Shown: positions 5,162-12,485, numbered from the stretch's first letter. The stretch: 12,489 bases of DNA from Candidatus Omnitrophota bacterium (GCA_016939345.1 JAFGHG010000110.1:1-12489), one strand, 5' to 3'. Notes: generated by a model not told the origin, from the sequence alone. Numbers and translations are program-made.

Positions 5162-6763
5162 ATGAAAAATTTTTACGATAAAGTTACTAAATCTTTAGAG
5201 GATATTATCAAAGCTGATTTTAATATCGAACTTGAACATCCTTTATGGGAGCTTCCTCAAAAGCAGGAATTTGGCGATTTATCGTCCATGGCAGCCTTAA
5301 AGCTTGCCTCAAAACTTAAAAAGGACCCCTTGGAGCTTGCCGGTTTGATAAAAAGCTCTTTAAACAAGGTGCTTTCGGAAGACTTAGAGAAGATAGAAAT
5401 ACTCAAGCCAGGTTTTATCAATATTTTTCTATCCCGAAGCATCCTGATAGAATCTTTAAACCAGGTTTTGAAAAAAAAGGATGACTTTTTTAGAGAGAAC
5501 TTTGGGAGAAAAGTTTTAATAGAATTTTTAAGCGCAAATCCTACCGGCCCTCTTTCGATTGCCCATGGACGTCAGGCTATCGTAGGCGATACGATAGCCA
5601 ATATTCTGGAATTTTGCGGAGACAAAGTCGAACGAGAATATTACCTTAATGATGCCGGAGGCCAGATCGATCTGTTTTCTAAATCGATCGCTTCAGCCCT
5701 GAAGGCTATAACCGGCAGACTTGAATATGATCCCCCTGAAGGCGGCTACAAGGGAGATTATATTTTAGATATAGCCCGGGAGTTCCTAGCCAAAAAGATA
5801 AAGGAACAACCTGGTGATTACGGCATGGACAGCATGGTAAATCTTATTAAAAAAGATATTTCCGATTTAGGCATAAAGCCTTTTAAGCACTGGTTCAGCC
5901 AGAAAAAGTTAATAGAGCAAGGCCAGGTAGAGAAAACTTTAGAATTTTTGAAAGCAAAGGATTTGGTCTATGAGAGCGAAAATGCCCTCTGGTTTTTGGC
6001 TACGAAGTTTGGTGATGACAAAGACAGGGTGGTCAAAAAGGCAGATCAGGAACTTACCTATTTTGCTTGCGACATAGCTTACCATAAGAATAAATACGAA
6101 AGAGGATATCAACTTTTGATAAACCTTTGGGGGCCTGATCACCACGGCTATATTAAGAGGGTTAAAAATGCTGTTACGGCTTTAGGCTTTGATCCGCAGA
6201 TATTAAAAATAATCATTATCCAGCTGGTGACTTTAAAGAGCAAAGAGAAGATGTCTAAGAGAGCAGGCACATTTGTGTTGCTTTCTGATTTGATTAAGGA
6301 CGTCGGAAAGGACGCGGTAAGATTTTATTACCTTATGCGCAAGAACTCTTCGCATTTAGAGTTTGATATTGATTTAGCCAAAGAAAGCTCTTTTGATAAT
6401 CCTTTATATTATATACAATATGTTTGTGCCAGGATTCAAAGCATATTTAAAAAAGCAGAAGACTGTTCATTTGATCAGGATTATAGCCGGTTCCTCTCTG
6501 ACGAACAGGAATTGCTTTTGCTCAGGACATTATTGCAGTTTACCCATTGTCTTGAGAAAGCCTATTTTTCTCTTGAGCCTGTTTTTATAATTGAATTCCT
6601 GAAAAATCTGGCCGCAGCCTTTCATAAGTTTTATGAGAAAGTAAGGGTTATTGATCAGGACAAAAATCTTACTCAGGCCCGGTTGAATCTTTTAAAAGCA
6701 GTTCTTATTGTTTTTCACTGCGGGCTTAATCTTTTGGGCATAACACCGGTTGAGAGAATGTAA
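5162..6763 (+). CDS. argS: Arginyl-tRNA synthetase
   Basis: 533 residues, near the usual bacterial length of about 550. The enzyme attaches arginine to tRNA-Arg using ATP. An N-terminal additional domain (1-110, with EFGDLSSMAALKLA) is followed by the class I core. FLSANPTGPL leads into SIAHGRQA at 132-139, where canonical enzymes have HxGH, so the first His and the Gly are replaced. REYYLNDAGGQ (158-168) and LWGPDHHGY (322-330) are intact, and KEKMSKRAG (361-369) supplies the KMSKS loop. The C-terminal DALR anticodon-binding domain ends in GITPVERM, the typical family terminus. The start has no Shine-Dalgarno within 15 nt. recJ begins only 3 bp after the stop, so the two are almost certainly cotranscribed. 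Confidence 0.96.
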   Translation: MKNFYDKVTKSLEDIIKADFNIELEHPLWELPQKQEFGDLSSMAALKLASKLKKDPLELAGLIKSSLNKVLSEDLEKIEILKPGFINIFLSRSILIESLNQVLKKKDDFFRENFGRKVLIEFLSANPTGPLSIAHGRQAIVGDTIANILEFCGDKVEREYYLNDAGGQIDLFSKSIASALKAITGRLEYDPPEGGYKGDYILDIAREFLAKKIKEQPGDYGMDSMVNLIKKDISDLGIKPFKHWFSQKKLIEQGQVEKTLEFLKAKDLVYESENALWFLATKFGDDKDRVVKKADQELTYFACDIAYHKNKYERGYQLLINLWGPDHHGYIKRVKNAVTALGFDPQILKIIIIQLVTLKSKEKMSKRAGTFVLLSDLIKDVGKDAVRFYYLMRKNSSHLEFDIDLAKESSFDNPLYYIQYVCARIQSIFKKAEDCSFDQDYSRFLSDEQELLLLRTLLQFTHCLEKAYFSLEPVFIIEFLKNLAAAFHKFYEKVRVIDQDKNLTQARLNLLKAVLIVFHCGLNLLGITPVERM

Positions 6764-6766
6764 TTA

Positions 6767-8437
6767 ATGAAACAGCAGGTTTGGAAAATAAAAGATATTG
6801 ACCCCAAGGCCAAGATTATTGCTGGAAAAGCTAATCTACCCATTCATCTAATACAGGTTTTGCTTAACCGGGGCATAAAACCCGCTGATTTCGATAGCTT
6901 TCTTCAGTCCTCGATAGAGCAATTGCATAGCCCCCTGCTTCTTCCTGACATAGAAAAAGCCAGCCAACGCATCCTTTCAGCTATTAAGAGCAAACAAAAG
7001 GTACTGGTATTCGGCGATTATGATGTAGACGGAATAACTTCTTTGGCTATTTTCAATCAGTTTGCTAAGGGCCATAAGGATGTTTTTAAATTTTATATAC
7101 CCCACAGGATAAAAGAGGGCTACGGATTGAATACCCAGGCTATTTTAAAAGCAAAAGAGGAAAGGGTCAGCCTGATAATTGCCTTTGACTGCGGGACCAA
7201 TGCAACAGCTGAAGTAGAGCTGGCAAGGTCATTAGGAATAGATATGATTGTGGTTGACCACCATCTGATCAAAGACAAAATATACCCTTTTGCTTTTATC
7301 AATCCTCAAAGAGATGATTTTCCCTATCCTTTTGCTCACCTGAGTTCCGGGGCCATTTCTTTTAAGCTGCTTCAGGTCCTTACCGGTTCTTCATGCATAG
7401 AGGTTCTAGATTTAGTAGCCTTGTCTATAGTCTGTGATGTCGTTCCATTGAAAGGGGAGAACAGGGTATTGCTGAAAGAAGGATTGAAGGTCTTGAAAAA
7501 AACCGACCGTTTGGCCATAAAAGCCCTCTGTAGCGTTGCCAAACTAAAACAAACCAATATAGATACTTTTCACATAGGCTATATCCTAGGCCCCAGGATA
7601 AATGCCTCGGGAAGGGTTGCTCATGCCAAGAGCTCCCTTGAGCTTTTTTTTACTGATGATTCTCAAGAAGCCCAGGAATTGGCCGCTAAGCTTGGCGAGT
7701 ATAACAGTCTTAGGCGAAACATCGAAAATCAGATATTAAAGGAAGCTGAACAGAAGATAAGCCACGATTTTTCAGATAAAAACACTATTGTAGTTTCTGG
7801 AGAGAACTGGCACCCGGGAGTTTTAGGGATAGTAGCTTCACGCCTGGCAGATAAATATCAAAAACCGTCTTTTGTTATATCTTTTGACCAGGGAAAAGGC
7901 GTAGGCTCAGCTCGTTCAGTTGCCGGAGTCCATTTAATCCAGATGCTTGACCTCTGCGCAGAGTCCCTGCTTGCTTACGGCGGGCATAAAAAAGCAGCTG
8001 GTGTCCACATCCATAAAGATGAGCTTGAGAATTTCAAAGACAAGATAAATTCCATTATCGAGGAAAATATAAAACCCGAAGACTTTATGCCGGTTATAGA
8101 TATCGATGCCCGATTGGATTTCTCAGAAATTGATCCTGAACTGGCTCAGATAATGGAATCGCTAAAGCCCTGGGGAGAAGCGAATAAAAAACCTTTGTTT
8201 GCCTCTTTTTCCTTAACCAAGAAGAGCCAACCGAGAAAAATAAGCTTTGGCTACTCTTTATGGTTAAGCAATGGAAAATATACCCATGAGGCTGTTATTT
8301 TCGACAAAGATCTCCTTGAGATCGTAAATTATGCAGAAAAACTAGATATTGTCTTTTCCCTGGATTTTAATACCTACCATAATATACCGCGCATAACAGT
8401 TAAAGATTGCAGGATATCGGATTATCAAGAAAAATGA
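6767..8437 (+). CDS. recJ: Single-stranded-DNA exonuclease RecJ
   Basis: 556 residues, typical for RecJ, a 5'-to-3' ssDNA exonuclease used in recombination and mismatch or base-excision repair. The DHH phosphoesterase motifs appear in order: GDYDVDG (83-89), FDCGT (140-144), VVDHH (162-166) and LVALSIVCDVVPL (216-228), supplying the metal-binding aspartates and histidines. The DHHA1 part follows with LGPRINASGR (274-283), WHPGVLGIVASRL (348-360), and the nucleic-acid-binding YGGHKKAAG (404-412). A C-terminal OB-like region (about 455-550) completes the family architecture. In motif IV the usual TxAD is IVCD, a mild change. It starts 3 bp after argS with no room for its own promoter. Its stop codon abuts the stop codon of the opposing rpmB gene with no base between them. 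Confidence 0.95.
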   Translation: MKQQVWKIKDIDPKAKIIAGKANLPIHLIQVLLNRGIKPADFDSFLQSSIEQLHSPLLLPDIEKASQRILSAIKSKQKVLVFGDYDVDGITSLAIFNQFAKGHKDVFKFYIPHRIKEGYGLNTQAILKAKEERVSLIIAFDCGTNATAEVELARSLGIDMIVVDHHLIKDKIYPFAFINPQRDDFPYPFAHLSSGAISFKLLQVLTGSSCIEVLDLVALSIVCDVVPLKGENRVLLKEGLKVLKKTDRLAIKALCSVAKLKQTNIDTFHIGYILGPRINASGRVAHAKSSLELFFTDDSQEAQELAAKLGEYNSLRRNIENQILKEAEQKISHDFSDKNTIVVSGENWHPGVLGIVASRLADKYQKPSFVISFDQGKGVGSARSVAGVHLIQMLDLCAESLLAYGGHKKAAGVHIHKDELENFKDKINSIIEENIKPEDFMPVIDIDARLDFSEIDPELAQIMESLKPWGEANKKPLFASFSLTKKSQPRKISFGYSLWLSNGKYTHEAVIFDKDLLEIVNYAEKLDIVFSLDFNTYHNIPRITVKDCRISDYQEK

Positions 8438-8689
8438 TTAGTTGTCGGAGGAGGTTTTTTTAAGGGGAAGAGTTATTTTTCCGCTTTTAATGCATCTGGT
8501 GCAGACAAGAGCCTTCTTTATTTTACCGTGAACAACGACTTTCCTGGGCTGAAGGTTGGGGTAAAACTTGCGCTTGGTAATTCCGGTTGTTTTAAGGCCT
8601 ACACCGCCTTTTTTCTTAGGCAGACCTCTTCTGGCTATAGAGGTTCCGGTTATAGCTTTTTTACCGCAGATATCGCATCTTTTGCTCAT
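8438..8689 (-). CDS. rpmB: 50S ribosomal protein L28 (zinc-ribbon form)
   Basis: 83 residues. L28 binds 23S rRNA in the large subunit. The protein begins MSKRCDICGKK, with C5 and C8, and carries a second pair C63 and C66 in VCTRC, so it is the C+ (zinc-binding) form. The central NLQPRKVVVHGK is the characteristic L28 core, and the protein is highly basic. Its length is slightly above the common 62-78 residues because of a C-terminal tail ending in KKTSSDN. It is transcribed alone, opposite to recJ, and diverges from the riboswitch-controlled gene. No Shine-Dalgarno lies before the ATG, and the promoter at 8699-8726 would start the mRNA about 3 nt upstream, so translation may be leaderless. 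Identification is secure; the leaderless reading is inference. Confidence 0.95.
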   Translation of the reverse strand: MSKRCDICGKKAITGTSIARRGLPKKKGGVGLKTTGITKRKFYPNLQPRKVVVHGKIKKALVCTRCIKSGKITLPLKKTSSDN

Positions 8690-8698
8690 AATGGAGTT

Positions 8699-8726
8699 AA
8701 TATACAGATAAAAAAGATATTGTCAA
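8699..8726 (-). promoter_or_regulatory. rpmB promoter
   Basis: On the minus strand TTGACA (8726-8721), a 16-bp spacer, then TATATT (8704-8699). The predicted start is the A at about 8692, leaving only ATT before the rpmB start codon. It points away from the riboswitch promoter, whose -35 is about 100 bp further along. Confidence 0.65.
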
Positions 8727-8823
8727 GCAAAAAAATACTGTTGATCCGCGGTTGCAGGACTAATACAAAATATGGTCTTTTTTTTTATATCGACCACTAG
8801 ATATAGGAATTTTTAATATTTTC

Positions 8824-8852
8824 TTGACAAGCTTTTTAAAATTATGTTATAT
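8824..8852 (+). promoter_or_regulatory. Promoter of the c-di-GMP riboswitch transcript
   Basis: TTGACA (8824-8829), 17-bp spacer, TTATAT (8847-8852). The start falls near 8859, about 30 nt upstream of the aptamer, giving a leader of about 220 nt before the coding region. Confidence 0.75.
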
Positions 8853-8887
8853 CTTATCTGTAAATTTGTTCTTTTGAAAAATAAGCC

Positions 8888-8990
8888 ATATCGATAAGGG
8901 CAGCCCGTCTGAAAAGGCGGTACAGCAAAACTTCAGAGCCTAAGGTCCTAAAAACTTTCTGAGGACTATGGTAGTCAGTTACCGAAATAT
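8888..8990 (+). ncRNA. Cyclic-di-GMP-I (GEMM-I) riboswitch aptamer
   Basis: The sequence can be aligned to the Vibrio Vc2 aptamer from memory. P1 pairs ATATCG (8888-8893) with CG (8983-8984), A8985 and TAT (8988-8990). AAGGGC follows, with the ligand-contacting G (Vc2 G20) at 8900. The stem CCGTCT/AGGCGG (8905-8920) is capped by a GAAA tetraloop (8911-8914). GCAAA (8925-8929) holds the intercalating A (Vc2 A47) at 8928. CCTAAG (8939-8944) and TATGG (8967-8971) are the textbook 11-nt tetraloop receptor, closed by GTCC/GGAC. GGTAG...GTTACCG ends the core, with C8982 matching Vc2 C92. G rather than A at 8900 favours c-di-GMP over cGAMP as ligand. An intrinsic terminator and a secreted-protein gene follow. 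Confidence 0.92.
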
Positions 8991-9005
8991 ATATGAAAAT
9001 AATTT

Positions 9006-9038
9006 GACCCATAGCCTAAAGCTGTGGGTTTTTTATTT
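9006..9038 (+). terminator. Riboswitch expression-platform terminator
   Basis: CCCATAGC (9008-9015), loop CTAAA, GCTGTGGG (9021-9028), then TTTTTTATTT. The stem has eight pairs including one U-G and can extend by an A-U pair. It sits between the aptamer and the coding sequence. Its 5' arm (CCATAG, 9009-9014) is complementary to CTATGG (8966-8971) of the aptamer receptor strand, so aptamer and antiterminator are mutually exclusive. Confidence 0.88.
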
Positions 9039-9078
9039 ATAGAAAGGGGTCTTTAATCTTTTAGCAAGGAGGTGACAG

Positions 9079-9441
9079 ATGAAGAGATTTATTTTCTGCT
9101 TGTTGACTTTGCTTTTGGTTTTACCGGTTTTAACCATGGCTGAAGACTCAAGGTGTGAAAAACCCGATCCAATTGGTAAATTTGGTTATGGCTTAAGCGA
9201 GATAGCTTTATGCTGGACAGAAATACCCATGTCAATCCAGCGCCGGGCAGAGAAAACAGATCCGGTCAGCGGGTTCTTCGTCGGTTTGGTCGAGGGCACA
9301 GCTCTGGGCGTAAGAGACGTTGCTCAAGGAACAGTTGATGCAACTTTTTTTATGGTACCGCCTTATAAAAGCAGCGAAAGGGAACAACGCTTCAACAAGT
9401 TAATGAGCTGGGATAAAAAATTTCAGGAAGAATACTGGTAA
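9079..9441 (+). CDS. Small secreted protein, TIGR04073-like (exosortase-associated)
   Basis: 120 residues with a clear signal peptide: MKR, a hydrophobic stretch to about residue 19, and likely cleavage after TMA (21). The mature part has two imperfect copies of one motif, DPIGKFGYGLSE (30-41) and DPVSGFFVGLVE (61-72). The second leads into a glycine zipper, G65-x3-G69-x3-G73-x3-G77. WTEIP (46-50) and a Pro-Pro-Tyr turn (94-96) match my memory of the TIGR04073 family, small proteins annotated as exosortase-system associated. Their function is unknown. The glycine zipper suggests membrane association or self-assembly. The start is fixed by AAGGAGGTGA (9066-9075), the best ribosome site in the window. 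The gene is transcribed alone under a c-di-GMP riboswitch and ends at a strong bidirectional terminator. No exosortase gene is present here. Confidence 0.85.
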   Translation: MKRFIFCLLTLLLVLPVLTMAEDSRCEKPDPIGKFGYGLSEIALCWTEIPMSIQRRAEKTDPVSGFFVGLVEGTALGVRDVAQGTVDATFFMVPPYKSSEREQRFNKLMSWDKKFQEEYW

Positions 9442-9534
9442 AAAGCTTTTTCAGGCCAGGAGGGGATTGACGGGAAACGCAGTAGAAATAAATTTAAAAA
9501 AACCAATACTTTAAAAAAGTAATCATAATAATTA

Positions 9535-9580
9535 AGGCCCACAGCTAAAGTAAGGCAGCTGTGGGCCTGATTATTTTTTA
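9535..9580. terminator. Bidirectional intrinsic terminator
   Basis: AGGCCCACAGCT (9535-9546) and AGCTGTGGGCCT (9557-9568) form a perfect 12-bp stem around a 10-nt loop. A T-run follows on the plus strand (9571-9579) and an A-rich stretch precedes it, so it serves both the secreted-protein gene and the convergent lptG. The 93 bp between 9442 and 9534 hold no gene that I can support. Confidence 0.92.
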
Positions 9581-9590
9581 AGCCAGTTGG

Positions 9591-10676
9591 CTACTTCAAG
9601 AGAAACAAGCCTGTTATACCTACAGTTAAGAAAAAAATAGGAGCAAGCCATACGCTCAATACTGGTATGAAAATACCTGATTTTCCCAGTGCTATGCTGA
9701 AAGAAAAAATAGCAAAATAAGCAAGGGCCAGGACAAATCCTATTCCTAAAGTAGAAAGAGCAGCTTTTCTTTTTTTTATCTCAAGGGCAAGGGGCAGAAC
9801 CCCTATGATTAGAAAGAGAGAAGTAAAGGGTTCGACGATCTTACAGTGATAATCCACAATAGATTTTGTAAGCCTTTTGCTTTCTCCTATTTGCTTTAAG
9901 CTGTTTATTCTTTTTCTTGCATTGTAAAGGGTAGAGTATTTTGAGAGCGAACTTTTTTTAAGCAAGAGATCTTTGGGTTTTTCTTTAAGTGGCAGGTCCA
10001 TTTCGGCTATTGAGTTTGCGTTGTCAGCGATTTTCCCTGTTTCATCGAATTTATACTCTATTATCCCCCGGGCCTTCCATTTGCCGTACTCATAAGAGAT
10101 GGTGTTACAGGCGATTTGTTTGATGATTTTCTGGTTTTCATCTTCCTGGAATATCAATACATTAAAAAGTGTTTTTTCTTTAGGAGAATATATCTGGGAA
10201 AAGATTATCAGGTTGCCGGAGGTAAAAGCCACTTCCCTTTTTTGGTCAAGGTTAACTTTCTTTTTTATAAATTCTGATTTTATATCTTCTACTTTTTTTT
10301 GCGAAGAGATCAAAACTTTTTCCTGCAGAAAAAACAGGGCTGTTGAAACTATCAGGGATATGATTATTGCCGGGGTAGCTATTTTTGTTATGCTCAATCC
10401 GCAGCTGCGCAGGCTTATTATCTCATTATTTTTATTAAGTTCTCCGAAGGCATAAAGGGTGCCGATTAAAAGAGCGAAAGGGCTTACAGTTATGAGGATG
10501 ATCGGTAAAGAGTTAAGATAGTATTCTAAAAGTATCTTTGCCGGCGGCTTAGATTGAATGATGTCGGATAGAGTTGATGTTATATCGATGATCAAATAAA
10601 GGCCGATAAACACCAATAGAATAAAAAGATAAGCTCCGATTAAATTTTTTGTTATATATCTATCCAGAATTCGCAT
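9591..10676 (-). CDS. lptG: LPS export permease LptG (YjgP/YjgQ family)
   Basis: 361 residues, the family's usual size. LptG pairs with LptF in the inner membrane and, driven by the LptB ATPase, extracts lipopolysaccharide and passes it to the Lpt bridge. Three N-terminal membrane segments (about 13-31, 56-78, 98-117) precede a periplasmic domain of mostly beta strands (about 125-265). Three C-terminal segments follow (about 275-359). The cytoplasmic coupling segment NNEIISLRSCGLS (83-95) between segments 2 and 3 is the family signature. It is second of the two permease genes and overlaps the end of lptF by 17 bp, so translation is probably coupled; no separate Shine-Dalgarno is seen. The lptF/lptG assignment rests on gene order and similarity of pattern, since the two are paralogues. 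Confidence 0.88.
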   Translation of the reverse strand: MRILDRYITKNLIGAYLFILLVFIGLYLIIDITSTLSDIIQSKPPAKILLEYYLNSLPIILITVSPFALLIGTLYAFGELNKNNEIISLRSCGLSITKIATPAIIISLIVSTALFFLQEKVLISSQKKVEDIKSEFIKKKVNLDQKREVAFTSGNLIIFSQIYSPKEKTLFNVLIFQEDENQKIIKQIACNTISYEYGKWKARGIIEYKFDETGKIADNANSIAEMDLPLKEKPKDLLLKKSSLSKYSTLYNARKRINSLKQIGESKRLTKSIVDYHCKIVEPFTSLFLIIGVLPLALEIKKRKAALSTLGIGFVLALAYFAIFSFSIALGKSGIFIPVLSVWLAPIFFLTVGITGLFLLK

Positions 10677-11763
10677 GTTTTAAGAATAAAAATATTCCCA
10701 GCAAACCTATGATAATATTGGGCAGCCACATTCCCAGCCAGGGTATTATCAGCTGGTGCTCAATAAGGGTAGTTCCTGCCATGCCTAAAAGGTAGTATAA
10801 ACCGTAGCCAACAATGGCGATTAAAAAGTTTATGGATTTTTCTCTGTGGCGGACAACCAGAGAAACCCCGAAACCAAGCAGAATGAATACTATTATTGAA
10901 AAAGGATAGCTTGTTCTTTCAAGGAGTTCTTTGCGCAGCTCCATAGGTTCATAGGGAAGGTCAACTCCCAGGTTTTTTAAATAGTTAATCTTTTCCTGGA
11001 GTTCTTTGATGCTCATTTCTACAGGCTTCTTTCTGATGACCTTATTTTCTTTATCCTGGATCGGTATATCCATAAAAAATACTTTGAAGTTTAAGCGGTA
11101 CAATTCCTGTTTTTCAGGAGATGATTCATCCCTGAAACCGTCCTCAAGCTTTATTTTCAAGACTTCTCCGTCCCGGATGAATTCGCCGCGTTTGGCAAAG
11201 ATGACTTTATTTGCTCCTTTTTGATCGGAAACCTCGTAAATGAATACGTTTTTTAGTTTATTTTCATCATACTTGTCCGAAACATAAAGGACATAGTTAT
11301 CAAAATGATCGAGAAACTCATCCGGTTCTATTAGCGCCGATACATTCTTATAGAGAAAGGTCTTTTTGCTTTTTTGGTACTGGTAATGTAGTTCCGGGAC
11401 GAGCCTGTCATTGATGATAAAAAGTAAAAGAGTAAATATTATTCCGACCACAAGAAAAATATTCAAGATTTTTATTAAAGGTATTCCGGCTACTCTGATA
11501 GCGGTAAGTTCATTGTCAGAGACAAGACGACCCATAACCAGAAGCACTCCGAAGAGAAAAGATATGGGTATTATGTATTTGAGCTGTACAGGAGCCTGGT
11601 AGGAAAATATTTTCATGGCATCAAAAAAACCAACACCCTTACGTACTATCATATCGGTTATGGGTATCATGGTGCCCATAAGTATGGCCATGCCTATGAT
11701 AAGGAACGAGAACAGGGATATGCTTAGAAAATCTTTAAGTATGTAGCTGCGTATTATTTTCAT
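10660..11763 (-). CDS. lptF: LPS export permease LptF (YjgP/YjgQ family)
   Basis: 367 residues with the LptF/LptG architecture. Membrane segments lie at about 12-32, 60-79 and 98-117, a periplasmic beta-jellyroll domain spans about 125-280, and three more segments sit at about 287-304, 310-330 and 345-361. The signature NELTAIRVAGIP (84-95) is a near-perfect match to the family loop that contacts the LptB ATPase. The protein sits in the inner membrane and forms a heterodimer with the product of the following gene. Its ATG overlaps the comF stop by one base (TGATG), so reinitiation is likely. It overlaps lptG by 17 bp. Other Lpt components (LptA, B, C) are not in the window. Its presence is the main evidence that the organism makes lipopolysaccharide and an outer membrane. 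Confidence 0.9.
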   Translation of the reverse strand: MKIIRSYILKDFLSISLFSFLIIGMAILMGTMIPITDMIVRKGVGFFDAMKIFSYQAPVQLKYIIPISFLFGVLLVMGRLVSDNELTAIRVAGIPLIKILNIFLVVGIIFTLLLFIINDRLVPELHYQYQKSKKTFLYKNVSALIEPDEFLDHFDNYVLYVSDKYDENKLKNVFIYEVSDQKGANKVIFAKRGEFIRDGEVLKIKLEDGFRDESSPEKQELYRLNFKVFFMDIPIQDKENKVIRKKPVEMSIKELQEKINYLKNLGVDLPYEPMELRKELLERTSYPFSIIVFILLGFGVSLVVRHREKSINFLIAIVGYGLYYLLGMAGTTLIEHQLIIPWLGMWLPNIIIGLLGIFLFLKHANSG

Positions 11764-12485
11764 CAGGTTTTAGCTGCTGTTACGATAGTTATATGCCTTG
11801 CGCCTTCTTCTTTCATCTTTTGACAGCAAGCAAGGACTGTGGCTCCGGTAGTAAAGATATCGTCTACCAGGATTATCTTATTGTTTTGCAAAGGCCTTGT
11901 TACCTTAAAAGCCTTGCTGACATTAGCTAGGCGCTCTTCTGGGTTTAGTTTCGTTTGAGAAGGCCTGCATGATACAGCTGCTATTATATCATTATAGAAA
12001 GGGATTTTAAAATAATTTGATAAGGATTTTGCCAGCAATTCCGGAGGGTTATAACCCCGGTATTTAAGCTTATCCCTGTGCATGGGAACGGCGGTGATAA
12101 GATCAAAGCCAGAAGAGGACCACCCTGATTTTTTGAGGTGATTGATCAATATCTGGGAAAAGAATTCGCAAAGGAAAGAGTGATTGTTATATTTGAATTG
12201 ATGTATCAGTTCAGAAATAGGCTCCCTATAGTATACTGCGCTTATCAGCCTGTCATAAGGAAGAGCTTTTTTGCTGCAGGAGCGGCAAATCTGAAGATTT
12301 TTTTGGACCTTTTCCTGGCAGCAAAGCCTGCAAAGGCAAGTATTTAAAAAAATTATTTTATTCCGACACTCAAAACAGAGGATACCAGAGGGTATTTTTT
12401 TCATACACTTGAAACAAAGCCTGGGAAAGAATATATCTGTAAGAGTTTTAAATAAATTAGAAGCTGATTTTATCAAGAAATACAT
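11763..12485 (-). CDS. comF: ComF-family phosphoribosyltransferase-like protein
   Basis: 240 residues, the usual ComF length, so the ATG at 12485 is plausible, although the window ends 4 bp beyond and an earlier start cannot be excluded. The N terminus has the double zinc-finger pattern: C24-x2-C27, C37-x2-C40, C52-x2-C55 and C67-x2-C70. The central VPMHRDKLKYRGYNPPELLAK (133-153) and LNPEERLANV (180-189) are ComF hallmarks. The C-terminal PRPP-binding loop is VDDIFTTGAT (207-216). ComF is needed for DNA uptake during natural transformation in several bacteria, with its exact reaction unsettled. Here it precedes lptF, overlapping by one base, so it shares a transcript with LPS export genes. 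Its promoter lies outside the window. Confidence 0.92.
   Translation of the reverse strand: MYFLIKSASNLFKTLTDIFFPRLCFKCMKKIPSGILCFECRNKIIFLNTCLCRLCCQEKVQKNLQICRSCSKKALPYDRLISAVYYREPISELIHQFKYNNHSFLCEFFSQILINHLKKSGWSSSGFDLITAVPMHRDKLKYRGYNPPELLAKSLSNYFKIPFYNDIIAAVSCRPSQTKLNPEERLANVSKAFKVTRPLQNNKIILVDDIFTTGATVLACCQKMKEEGARHITIVTAAKT

Noticed and set aside
8528..8800. 90-codon frame on the plus strand
   Set aside because: It lies antisense to rpmB and its promoter. rpmB is a secure ribosomal protein and this frame has no Shine-Dalgarno or recognisable domain.
8888..8990. GEMM-Ib (cGAMP) riboswitch instead of c-di-GMP
   Set aside because: The discriminating position aligns to G8900 rather than A. 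This is an alignment by eye, so cGAMP remains a minor possibility to test.
9458..9514. AGGAGGGG followed by a TTG-initiated 15-codon mini-ORF
   Set aside because: The spacing from Shine-Dalgarno to TTG is only 3 nt, the peptide has no features, and it ends in AT-rich spacer.
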